A stretch of 26,951 nt of DNA from Planctomycetaceae bacterium. Its GTDB lineage: Bacteria > Planctomycetota > Phycisphaerae > Phycisphaerales > SM1A02. Positions 16,296 through 22,855 of the stretch are shown piece by piece. The notes under the pieces are model-generated. The model saw only the letters and a list, made by a program, of their open reading frames with translations. It ran no database searches and was not told the origin of the DNA. Location: positions 1 through 26,951 of the forward strand of contig NYWY01000051.1 of assembly GCA_002685335.1 (NCBI GenBank), in the 5' to 3' direction. The translations under genes were made by a program, and so were the position numbers. How positions within the stretch are numbered: the first letter of the stretch is position 1; the number at the start of each line of letters is the position of its first letter.

Positions 16296-16331
16296 TTCGA
16301 TCGATCGAAGGTTCGACCGGAATTCCGGTCG
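16296..16331. promoter_or_regulatory. Two adjacent perfect palindromes (candidate operator)
   Basis: TTCGATCGATCGAA (16296-16309) and CGACCGGAATTCCGGTCG (16314-16331) are perfect inverted repeats of 14 and 18 bp, four bases apart. They lie in the gap between the rplI stop and the TSCPD start, 100-135 bases upstream of the latter. Such paired palindromes can bind dimeric repressors. They do not resemble an NrdR box. Confidence 0.4.
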
Positions 16332-16362
16332 GTTTCACCGGACTCTACACCAGACTCGAACA

Positions 16363-16396
16363 CCGCCCCCTTCCGGAAGGATCCGGCAGGGGGCGG
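16363..16396 (-). terminator. Strong hairpin after rplI, without a clean T run
   Basis: CCGCCCCCT (16363-16371) pairs with AGGGGGCGG (16388-16396), with a nested CCGG/CCGG stem and a six-base loop. On the minus strand it stands 29 bases after the rplI stop and is followed by TGTTCG, so it would end or protect the rplI transcript only weakly as an intrinsic terminator. The same outer stem occurs upstream of rplI. Confidence 0.5.
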
Positions 16397-16424
16397 CGTT
16401 TGATTCGGTGGGATTCGGCGGGGC

Positions 16425-17042
16425 TCAGTCGGCGGCAGCCTCTTCGGTGGCTTCCGCGCCGCCTTCGCCCTCTTCTTCCGAGGTTTCCTCGGTGTCCTGG
16501 GCCTTGCGGCTGGGCTTCTCGATGAGCTCGCCCTCGTTGTCGAATTCCATTTCCTCGGACTCTTCGGCGATGCTGCGGTCGGCGTCGACCTTGATGATGA
16601 CCTCGACCTTCATTTCCTTCTCGAACTGGATCACCACCGGGTACTCGCCGACCCGGCGAATCGGGTTGGCCAGTCGGACGGCCCGCTCGTCGACCCGGTG
16701 ACCGAGTTCGTTGAGGCCGTCGGCGATGTCCCGCTGAGTGACCGAACCGTAGAGGATTCCACGGTCGTTGCAGGAACGCACCAGGCTGATGGCGATGTCC
16801 TCGAGGGCACTGATGATTCCTCGACGTTCGGAACGCAGGGTTTCGAGTTCGGCCATGGCCTCGGCTCTAGCGGCCTGAAGGTCCGCGATCCGCTCGTCGG
16901 TCGGGACTTCGGCGATGCCGAGGGGGAGGAGATAGTTCCGGGCGTAGCCGGGACGGACCTTCACCACGTCGCCGACGATGCCGAGGCTTTCGACGTTGCG
17001 GTTCAGGAGAAGGGTGACTTGTCGGGTGGATGCGGCTGGCAT
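16425..17042 (-). CDS. rplI: Ribosomal protein L9 with acidic C-terminal extension
   Basis: A 205-residue L9 from the ATG at 17042 (MPAASTRQVTLLLNRNVESL). The N-terminal RNA-binding domain with VGDVVKVRPGYARNYLLPLGIA and the long central helix are typical. The C-terminal domain has LYGSVTQRDIADGL and ends around VEVIIKVDAD. About 50 further residues, rich in Glu and Ala (EESEEMEFDNEGELIEK, then EETSEEEGEG), are additional to the usual length of about 150. L9 binds 23S rRNA at the base of the L1 stalk. It is the last gene of the glmU-rplI block, 299 bases downstream of ssb. Confidence 0.96.
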   Translation of the reverse strand: MPAASTRQVTLLLNRNVESLGIVGDVVKVRPGYARNYLLPLGIAEVPTDERIADLQAARAEAMAELETLRSERRGIISALEDIAISLVRSCNDRGILYGSVTQRDIADGLNELGHRVDERAVRLANPIRRVGEYPVVIQFEKEMKVEVIIKVDADRSIAEESEEMEFDNEGELIEKPSRKAQDTEETSEEEGEGGAEATEEAAAD

Positions 17043-17152
17043 GGTGTCTCGCTGTCCTCTGGGGGCCGGAGGCCCGGGTATGGAGTTAGGAGCGTCGGTC
17101 ACACCGACACCCCAGCGGCCTGCGGTTGCAGGGTCGAATGGAGGAGTATGCC

Positions 17153-17185
17153 AGAACCGCCCCCTCGAGAAAAGGGGGCGGTTCT
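17153..17185 (-). promoter_or_regulatory. 13-bp perfect hairpin in the ssb-rplI gap
   Basis: AGAACCGCCCCCT (17153-17165) pairs perfectly with AGGGGGCGGTTCT (17173-17185) around a seven-base loop. It lies in the rplI leader, about 110 bases before its ATG. No T run follows on either strand, so it is more likely an mRNA-stability or control element than a terminator. Nothing else is seen in the 299-bp ssb-rplI gap, and the space where rpsR often lies holds no S18-like frame. Confidence 0.5.
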
Positions 17186-17341
17186 TGAAAACCGGGGTTT
17201 GAGCCTGCGGCCTGATCTCGAAACCGGCTCTGGCAGCCGCAAAGGGGGTTCCCGTTCCGGAGGATCCCGTGAGGATCGACCGGTTTGAGGGACCGTCCCA
17301 TGGCAGGGCCACAAGTGGCTCAGGACTGGTTCAGGGCTGGC

Positions 17342-17815
17342 TCAGAACGGAATGTCGTCTTCGCCGACCGGGGCATGACCGCCGCCGCCGCCAGAGGAGG
17401 GGTTGTTGGCGGGGGCATTGCTGGGCTGAAATTCCCGCCGACCCTCGCTGGGACCACCGGACGGGGCACCGCCGCCGCCGCCCTCGCGGCCACCGACGAA
17501 CTGGAAGTTCTCGACCACGACCTTGAGCTTCGACCGGTTCCCACCGTCCTTGTCCTGCCAGGTGTCCAGCTTGAGCCGGCCCTGAATGAAGACCGGGCGT
17601 CCCTTGGACAGGTACTGGGCCATCACCTCGGCCTGACGTCCCCAGGCTTCGCAGTCGACGAAGGTGACCTCTTCCCGACGTTCGCCTTCCCGGGTCTGGT
17701 ATTGCCGGTTCATCGCGAGGCCGATGTTGGCCACCGCCTGATTGGAAGGGGTGTGCTTGAGTTCGACGTCCCGGGTGAGATTGCCGAGAAGGATGACCTG
17801 GTTGAAACTTGCCAT
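17342..17815 (-). CDS. ssb: Single-stranded DNA-binding protein
   Basis: A 157-residue SSB from the ATG at 17815 (MASFNQVILLGNLTRDVELK). The OB fold covers residues about 1-110, with YLSKGRPVFIQGRLKLDTW and KLKVVVENFQFVGG. A Gly/Pro/Asn-rich linker follows, and the C-terminal tip GEDDIPF matches the partner-binding tail of bacterial SSB. It coats single-stranded DNA during replication and repair. The upstream 140 bases contain a terminator-like hairpin that separates it from rpsF, so it probably also has its own promoter. Confidence 0.96.
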   Translation of the reverse strand: MASFNQVILLGNLTRDVELKHTPSNQAVANIGLAMNRQYQTREGERREEVTFVDCEAWGRQAEVMAQYLSKGRPVFIQGRLKLDTWQDKDGGNRSKLKVVVENFQFVGGREGGGGGAPSGGPSEGRREFQPSNAPANNPSSGGGGGHAPVGEDDIPF

Positions 17816-17890
17816 GGAAGACGCTCCGAGTGCTTGAATGATCGACGGCAGTTTACGCGCCCCCTCCGGGATTCTGTCCGGGAGACCCTC

Positions 17891-17935
17891 AAAAGCGACG
17901 GACCGTCCACAAGTGAGGCTTGCGGACGGTCCGTC
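17891..17935 (-). terminator. Terminator-like hairpin between rpsF and ssb
   Basis: GACGGACCGTCC (17897-17908) pairs perfectly with GGACGGTCCGTC (17924-17935). On the minus strand the stem is followed by GCTTTTG. The T run is short, so partial read-through from rpsF into ssb is likely; it may set the ribosomal protein to SSB ratio. Confidence 0.6.
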
Positions 17936-18020
17936 ATTCATGATTTCACCTTGCCCCACCCGGTCGCCCCCCCCGAACCCAGGCCGGGGTGGAGAGGCGT
18001 AGGGGCGAGAACTCGGAGGA

Positions 18021-18587
18021 TCAGTCGGCCGAAGCCTCGGTGGCCTCGGTCGTATCTTCGGTCTTGGCTTCGGCCTGGTCGTCGGCTGCAGGCTCCTCGG
18101 ATGCGGGAGCCGCTTCCTCGGATTCGGCGGCTTCTGCGGCCTGCTTGGCGGCTTCCTCGGCCTTCAGGGATTCTCGGGAGACGGCGGTGACCTTCGGTCG
18201 CTCCTCCTCGTCTCCACGCTCGGCTCGAAGCTTGATCTCATCGGCGAGCGCTTCTCGTCCGTTGGCGGCTTCGATCTCCTCGGCCGGGATCTGATCCGCT
18301 CGGACCACCATCGCTCGCAGGAGCTGCTCGCTGAGGTTGCAGTCCCGCTCGATGCCGGAAATCCGCGAACGCTCGGCCTTGAAGTAGGTCAGCAGGTACA
18401 AGCCACGCTTGTTGCCCTTGATGTCGTAGGCGAGGCGACGCTCGTCCCACTTGCAGATGGAGACCAGCTCGGCACCGGCACGCTCCAGGATCGACTCGAT
18501 GTGGGCCACGGCCCCGGCGAGATCGGCGGTCGCGGTCTGGGGGAAGAGAAACATTCCCTCGTACATGTTGATGCGGACTTCGGTCAT
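18021..18587 (-). CDS. rpsF: Ribosomal protein S6 with long acidic C-terminal extension
   Basis: A 188-residue S6. The core (about 1-115) has MTEVRINMYEGMFLFPQ, a helix ending SILERAGAELVSICKWDERR, LAYDIKGNKRGLYLLTYFKA and NLSEQLLRAMVVRAD, as in bacterial S6. The rest is an Ala/Glu-rich tail (AEEAAKQAAEAAESEEAAP) of about 70 residues, well beyond the usual length. S6 binds with S18 to the 30S platform. AAAGGAAACAAG before the ATG is one of the better Shine-Dalgarno sites in the window. Unlike most rpsF loci there is no rpsR nearby. Confidence 0.96.
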   Translation of the reverse strand: MTEVRINMYEGMFLFPQTATADLAGAVAHIESILERAGAELVSICKWDERRLAYDIKGNKRGLYLLTYFKAERSRISGIERDCNLSEQLLRAMVVRADQIPAEEIEAANGREALADEIKLRAERGDEEERPKVTAVSRESLKAEEAAKQAAEAAESEEAAPASEEPAADDQAEAKTEDTTEATEASAD

Positions 18588-18607
18588 CTTGTTTCCTTTG
18601 AGGTTCG

Positions 18608-18651
18608 ACGCCGTCGGTTCGCGGCGCCTGGAGGGCGACTGAATGGTCGCC
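18608..18651 (-). promoter_or_regulatory. Two hairpins in the rpsF leader (possible autoregulatory site)
   Basis: GGCGAC/GTCGCC (18634-18651) and GCGCCG/CGGCGT (18608-18627, one G-U pair) fold just upstream of rpsF. The second has the loop CGAACCGA, which contains CCG. Known S6:S18 operator RNAs present a CCG element, so this could be a similar site, but the match is only general. Confidence 0.25.
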
Positions 18652-18669
18652 GGTTGCGGTCGGCCTCTC

Positions 18670-19251
18670 TCAGGCGGAGGCCTTCCGATTGAATCGATTC
18701 ATTGCTGGAGCGAGCCCTTCGCCCGCCCAGCAGGCGACCGCGTCGGTCGCCTCGTCAAGAGCCGTATCCACGAGCGGTTGCTGCTCGGGGGTGAAACGGC
18801 CCAGCACGTAGTTCTTGAGCGGGATCCGGCCCGGCTTGTCGATCCCGATTCGCAGCCGGGGCCACGAATCGTTGCCGAGCAGACGAGAGACGTCGGTGAG
18901 GCCATTGTGGCCTCCCGCCCCGCCGCCCGGCTTGATCCTGATCGACCCGCAGGTGACGGCGGTGTCGTCCACGATCACCATCAGATCATCCGCCGGCGAC
19001 ATCTTGTAGAACCGAACGGCTTCGGCCACGGCCTTGCCGGAGAGGTTCATGAAGGTGAGAGGCTTCATCAGCATCACCTTTTCGTCGCCGACCACCGCGT
19101 CCACGACCAGGGCCGAGAACTTGTTCCGGGCCACCGAATTCGCGGGATCGCCGTGGCGTCGGGCCAGCCGGTCGACGACTTCGAACCCGACGTTGTGTCG
19201 AGTCCGGTCGTATTCCGGTCCTGGGTTGCCGAGTCCGACGACGAGCTTCAT
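18670..19251 (-). CDS. pth: Peptidyl-tRNA hydrolase
   Basis: A 193-residue Pth. The signature stretches are KLVVGLGNPGPEYDRTRHNV, MLMKPLTFMNLSGKAV, MVIVDDTAVTCG and GGGAGGHNGLTDV, and they carry the expected Asn, His and Asp active-site residues. The C-terminal NYVLGRF motif is also present. The enzyme recycles peptidyl-tRNA released by stalled ribosomes. It lies between rplY and rpsF on the same strand, an order common in bacteria. Confidence 0.97.
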   Translation of the reverse strand: MKLVVGLGNPGPEYDRTRHNVGFEVVDRLARRHGDPANSVARNKFSALVVDAVVGDEKVMLMKPLTFMNLSGKAVAEAVRFYKMSPADDLMVIVDDTAVTCGSIRIKPGGGAGGHNGLTDVSRLLGNDSWPRLRIGIDKPGRIPLKNYVLGRFTPEQQPLVDTALDEATDAVACWAGEGLAPAMNRFNRKASA

Positions 19252-19286
19252 GACGAGGTGGTCCGTGCGGGGGGCTGAACGGTGGA

Positions 19287-19889
19287 TCAGGCTTCCGGGG
19301 CCGGCGTTTCCGCGGTGTCGGCTTCGTCGGCGTCGCTGCTCACGGGCGCCTGGACGTGAAGAACCAGGGTGTTGCCGGGAGTGATCGCTTCCACACCCTC
19401 AGGCAGGGTGAGGTCGCTCACGTGAACGATCTCGTCGAAATGCTCCAGGTCGATCCGCAGGGCTTCCGGCATGTTGCGGACGGTGCATTCGATCTCGAGT
19501 TCCGCGAGGTCGTGGACCACGACGGAGCCGCCCTTCTTCGCCCCGGCGGGAACCCCGTGGAAGTCGAGGGTCATGTTCACGCGAACCTTCTCGTCGAGGT
19601 CCACTCGGGCGAAGTCGATGTGGATCACATCGTCGCCGAGGTATCCGAACTGGAGGTCCTTGACCAGGCAGGTCTCTTCCGATCCTCCGTCGATCACGAC
19701 GTTGAAGACGTGATTGCCCTCGCTGAGGTGCCTGAGCGTCTCCTTCTGGTCGACGCTGATCGAAAGGGGGTCGGACCCGTGTCCGTAGACGACGGCGGGA
19801 AGGCGGCCCGACTTGCGAAGTCGCTGGGAATAGCGGCTGCCGCGCCGATCCCGTTGCTGGGCTGCGATGATGGGGGTTTCGTGACTCAT
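19287..19889 (-). CDS. rplY: Ribosomal protein L25 (general stress protein Ctc type)
   Basis: A 200-residue L25 of the long, two-domain form. The N-terminal 5S rRNA-binding domain has RGSRYSQRLRKSGRLPAVVYG, and ends with VIHIDFARVDLDEKV. The TL5/Ctc C-terminal beta domain has MTLDFHGVPAGAKKGG and VSDLTLPEGVEAI. A short acidic tail closes the protein. It lies between prs and pth as in many bacteria. Confidence 0.96.
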   Translation of the reverse strand: MSHETPIIAAQQRDRRGSRYSQRLRKSGRLPAVVYGHGSDPLSISVDQKETLRHLSEGNHVFNVVIDGGSEETCLVKDLQFGYLGDDVIHIDFARVDLDEKVRVNMTLDFHGVPAGAKKGGSVVVHDLAELEIECTVRNMPEALRIDLEHFDEIVHVSDLTLPEGVEAITPGNTLVLHVQAPVSSDADEADTAETPAPEA

Positions 19890-19959
19890 GGTTCCTGTAC
19901 TCCTGTCGAACTTGAATCGCCGCCGTCGGTGCTGATCGACGGAAACGGAATGGATCGGA

Positions 19960-20943
19960 TCAACGCTTGGTCCCGGCTCCGGTGCGGAACATCGCCGAGA
20001 CCGACTGGTCGTGGTGAATTCGGTGGATCGCCTCGCCGAGCAGACGAGCCACCCCGAGGACCTTCACCTTCTCTCCCAGGGGATCCAGTCGGGATCCGCC
20101 GGGGATGGTGTCGGTGATGTTGATGGTCGAGATCGGACCGTCGGCGAGCCGCTGCATCGCGAGCCCGACGAGCACCGGATGGGTCGCGGAGACCATGACG
20201 TCGGTCGCGCCACGCTCGGTCACGAGCTTCGCCGCTTCGCACACCGTGCCGGCGGTCGAGATCATGTCGTCGAACATGAGGACCGTGCGGCCCTTCACGT
20301 CTCCGATCAGGTTGCGAACCGCGACCTCGGTCCCCGACTGTCTTCGCTTGTCCACGATCGCGAGGTCGCAACCAAGGACATCGGCGTACATGTTCGCGAC
20401 CTTCACGTTGCCGACGTCGGGGGAGACGACCACGATGTCGCCGAGCGATTCACGCAGGCTGAGGAAGTGCTCGACGAACACCGGCGAGGCGCTCAGGTGG
20501 TCGACCGGAATGTCGAAGAACCCCTGGATCTGGGCCGCGTGCAGGTCCATGCAGAGGACGCGATCGGCACCGGCCGCGGTGATCAGGTTGGCGACCATCT
20601 TCGCGGTGATCGGTACCCGTCCCTCGTCCTTGCGATCCTGTCGGGCGTAGCCGAAGTAGGGAATCACCGCGGTGATCCGCTTCGCCGATGCGCGGCGCAG
20701 GCAGTCGATCTGGATCAGGAGTTCGAGCAGGTTGTCGTTCACCGGCTGGCAGGTGGATTGGACCACGTAGCAGTCACGTCCGCGGACGTCTTCTTCGACC
20801 TTGACCATGATCTCGCCGTCGGGGAAGGTCGACGAAGTCGCCTTTCCGAGCGGCAGCCCGAGATGGTCGCACATGGTCTCGGCGAGATGCTGGCCGGTTC
20901 GGCCGGCGAAGATCTTCATGTGCTCGCGGTCGCTGGTGCTCAT
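19960..20943 (-). CDS. prs: Ribose-phosphate pyrophosphokinase
   Basis: A 327-residue PRPP synthase. Typical motifs are IFAGRTGQHLAETMCDHLGL, FPDGEIMVKVEEDVRG, the flexible loop YFGYARQDRKDEGRVPI, the metal-binding MDLHAAQIQGFF, and the PRPP-binding loop LMFDDMISTAGT. It converts ribose-5-phosphate and ATP to PRPP for nucleotide, His and Trp synthesis. The ATG overlaps the stop of the glmU-like gene by four bases, so the two are translationally coupled. The N-terminal seven residues may be an artefact, since MKIFAG is also a plausible start. Confidence 0.97.
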   Translation of the reverse strand: MSTSDREHMKIFAGRTGQHLAETMCDHLGLPLGKATSSTFPDGEIMVKVEEDVRGRDCYVVQSTCQPVNDNLLELLIQIDCLRRASAKRITAVIPYFGYARQDRKDEGRVPITAKMVANLITAAGADRVLCMDLHAAQIQGFFDIPVDHLSASPVFVEHFLSLRESLGDIVVVSPDVGNVKVANMYADVLGCDLAIVDKRRQSGTEVAVRNLIGDVKGRTVLMFDDMISTAGTVCEAAKLVTERGATDVMVSATHPVLVGLAMQRLADGPISTINITDTIPGGSRLDPLGEKVKVLGVARLLGEAIHRIHHDQSVSAMFRTGAGTKR

Positions 20944-21725
20944 CGAGTCCCTTCCGTGGCGGCGAGCCGGCTTCGAAGGATGGCATCGACTTCCGCGAGT
21001 TGGCCGGGATCATTGATGCTGAGAATGTCCTGGGGCGGGACCGCGTCGACCACCGCGACCCGGTCTCCATCGCCTCGTGCGATGCCGAACACATCGGTGA
21101 TGTAGTACTCGCCGTTGGCGTTGTCGTTGCTGGTCCGGGCCAGGCGATCGAAGAGGGGGCCGGTTCGGAAGCAGTAGTAGGAGGGGTTCACCTCCCGCAG
21201 GGCGAGTTCCGCTTCCGAGGCGTCCTTCTGTTCGACGATCCGGGCGAAATCCCCGTCGTCGTCCCGGACGATCCGTCCGTAGCCCGTCGCATCATCGATG
21301 ACCGCGGTCGCGAGGGTCGCCGCCGCTTCCGAATCCCGGTGGGTTTCCAGCAGGGTGCGAAGGGTCTCCGTCCGGATGAGGGGACCGTCGCCGCAGAGGA
21401 CGAGAAGATCGTTCTCCGGGGAGTCGGCGAAGGCTTCGCGGGCCTGATCGACCGCGTGACCGGTGCCAAGCTGCTCGGACTGGGTGACGAATTCAACCCC
21501 GGGCTCCCCCTCCAGGCTCGCCTGGACCAGGTCGGCCCGATGGCCGACGACCACCACGATCCGTCGAGCCCCGACTTCCCGGCAGGCATCGACCACCCAG
21601 TGGAGCATCGGGCGGTCGGCGACCGGATGCATCACCTTGGGGAGATCACTCTGCATGCGGGTGCCCTTGCCGGCGGCAAGGATCACGGCGTCCACGTTCG
21701 GATGGTCGGGTGACGTTGGCATCAT
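20940..21725 (-). CDS. glmU: GlmU-type nucleotidyltransferase, N-terminal domain only
   Basis: A 261-residue protein that matches the N-acetylglucosamine-1-phosphate uridyltransferase half of GlmU. Motifs are VILAAGKGTRMQSDLPKVMH, EQLGTGHAVDQA, VLCGDGPLI, TGYGRIVRDDDG, RIVEQKDAS and NANGEYYITDVFGIA. It should make UDP-GlcNAc from GlcNAc-1-P and UTP. The left-handed beta-helix acetyltransferase domain, normally about 200 residues, is absent; the stop overlaps the prs start. The missing acetylation of GlcN-1-P must be done by another protein. Two adjacent ATGs (21725 and 21722) are possible starts. Confidence 0.9.
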   Translation of the reverse strand: MMPTSPDHPNVDAVILAAGKGTRMQSDLPKVMHPVADRPMLHWVVDACREVGARRIVVVVGHRADLVQASLEGEPGVEFVTQSEQLGTGHAVDQAREAFADSPENDLLVLCGDGPLIRTETLRTLLETHRDSEAAATLATAVIDDATGYGRIVRDDDGDFARIVEQKDASEAELALREVNPSYYCFRTGPLFDRLARTSNDNANGEYYITDVFGIARGDGDRVAVVDAVPPQDILSINDPGQLAEVDAILRSRLAATEGTR

Positions 21726-21771
21726 CGTTTCGAGGGGGAGTGGAAAGCGATCGACTCGGGAGAAAGGGAAG

Positions 21772-21842
21772 CTGGCCCACCTAGATTCGAACTAGGACTG
21801 CTTGGACCAAAACCAAGAGTGCTACCGTTACACCATGGGCCA
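21772..21842 (-). tRNA. tRNA-Gln (anticodon TTG)
   Basis: The acceptor stem TGGCCCA/TGGGCCA starts with a U1-A72 pair and has a G discriminator, both typical of tRNA-Gln. The D arm contains GTGTAACGGTAGCAC. The anticodon stem CTTGG/CCAAG encloses TTTTGGT, giving anticodon TTG. The T arm CCTAG-TTCGAAT-CTAGG is canonical. There is no encoded CCA. It lies 46 bases upstream of the glmU-like gene on the same strand and may share a transcript with it. Confidence 0.97.
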
Positions 21843-22122
21843 GTGATTCGTTTCCGACGCCTCGATCGGGAGTCGTCGGAACCTTTGACCGAGTCGTGTG
21901 CTTGCGAAGGGACTGGATCGAACGCGCGACGAGTGTCGCGTCTGGACCGACGGCGCCGAACGGGACCATCCCGATCGACGGGGCGCGGTCCGGAGCGTCG
22001 CGAGCGTCGACGATCGACGAAGCGAGCGGATCCGAGTCCGCGGCCGAAACAGGGCGGGAGCACGCAACGCCGCGAAGGCGTGCCCCATGCGGCGCCAGTC
22101 ACCTCATGTCTCGAGGGAACTG
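21843..22122. other. Intergenic region upstream of tRNA-Gln without a recognisable gene
   Basis: No frame on either strand looks coding here; open frames are Arg/Ser-rich shadows. The one structure seen is an 8-bp inverted repeat TTCCGACG/CGTCGGAA at 21851-21880, just upstream of the tRNA 5' end. The tRNA promoter should lie in this region but no clear -35/-10 pair stands out. Confidence 0.6.
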
Positions 22123-22598
22123 TCACCGACGGCCCGAAGCGAAGATGCTACTCGAAACCCGACCGTCAGCCAACCCCGACCAGCTTTCCGGGCGGTCCCG
22201 AGGCCGAGGTTGAATCGGATTCGATCCCTCGAAAACGACCCTCGTCGCCTTGGGCGACGGGGGCAAGTCCGATCCCGGGAATCTCGTGGTTCCGATTCCA
22301 GGAGCGGCCGGCTCAACCGCGACGAGGGCGACGGCTTCGAGCCAGGTCGCCCGGTCGAGCCTGACCCCGGTTTCTGGCCCCTTGGCCGCCCCGTCCCGCT
22401 TCGCCTCGAGTTCGACGAGCATCATGTCGACCTGGCTCCCGTCTGGCGCCGTTCAGAGGGGGGACGGGCGTGCCGGTTTGCTGAATCCGGTTTCGAGGAG
22501 GGCGAAGGGCTCGCGGCGGATGCCGAAGGCTGCGCGGGGGCCAGGAGGGGAAGAACCACGGCGGCCATCAGGAGGCGGGGGGGCAGCATGGTGGACAT
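22123..22598 (-). pseudogene. Possible broken gene for a small secreted protein
   Basis: An ATG at 22598 opens a good signal peptide (MSTMLPPRLLMAAVVLPLLA, then PAQPSASA), but this frame stops at 22422. In another frame the same region reads AFGIRREPFALLETGFSKPA, then PRPSPL-type residues, a TGA, and TAPDGSQVDMMLVELEAKRD, continuing with LDRATWLEAVALVAVEPA to a stop at 22123. That frame has about 85% third-position G+C and looks coding. The pieces read together as one secreted protein interrupted by one frameshift and one stop. Alternatively they are two short overlapping genes (22422-22598 and 22123-22425, which overlap by ATGA). I do not recognise the protein. Confidence 0.4.
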
Positions 22599-22822
22599 GC
22601 CTTGATCTGGACGTGGTTCTCGGACGTGCTTGTCGGACTCGGCGTTCCGAATCGTTCTTCGAGCGTGGCGAGGCCCTCGGTCTCGCCCGACGCCGTGATC
22701 GCGGCTTCGAATCGGAACTGAAACAACGGGTACGGAGCGCCTCGCCCGGGGTCCGTCCGACGGGGACCCGTGCCTCCCGGATCGATCCGGACGCGGGTGT
22801 CGGCCGGGATCGCGGGGCGTGC

Positions 22823-22828
22823 TACAGT
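22823..22828 (+). promoter_or_regulatory. Candidate -10 box of the aldehyde dehydrogenase gene
   Basis: TACAGT preceded by TGC (an extended -10 pattern), 27 bases before the ATG at 22856. No clear -35 box is present. Confidence 0.35.
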
Positions 22829-22855
22829 CGAGGAACCCCGCCACGGAGCCCGATC

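Noticed and set aside
17043..17341. Possible rpsR (S18) in the ssb-rplI gap
   Set aside because: None of the six frames contains S18-type motifs; the open minus frame here is Pro/Gly/Arg noise upstream of the L9 start.
21722..22126. Minus-strand frame running through the tRNA
   Set aside because: The stretch GPWCNGSTLGFGPSSPSSN is the usual translation of a tRNA gene, and the rest is Arg/Ser-rich.
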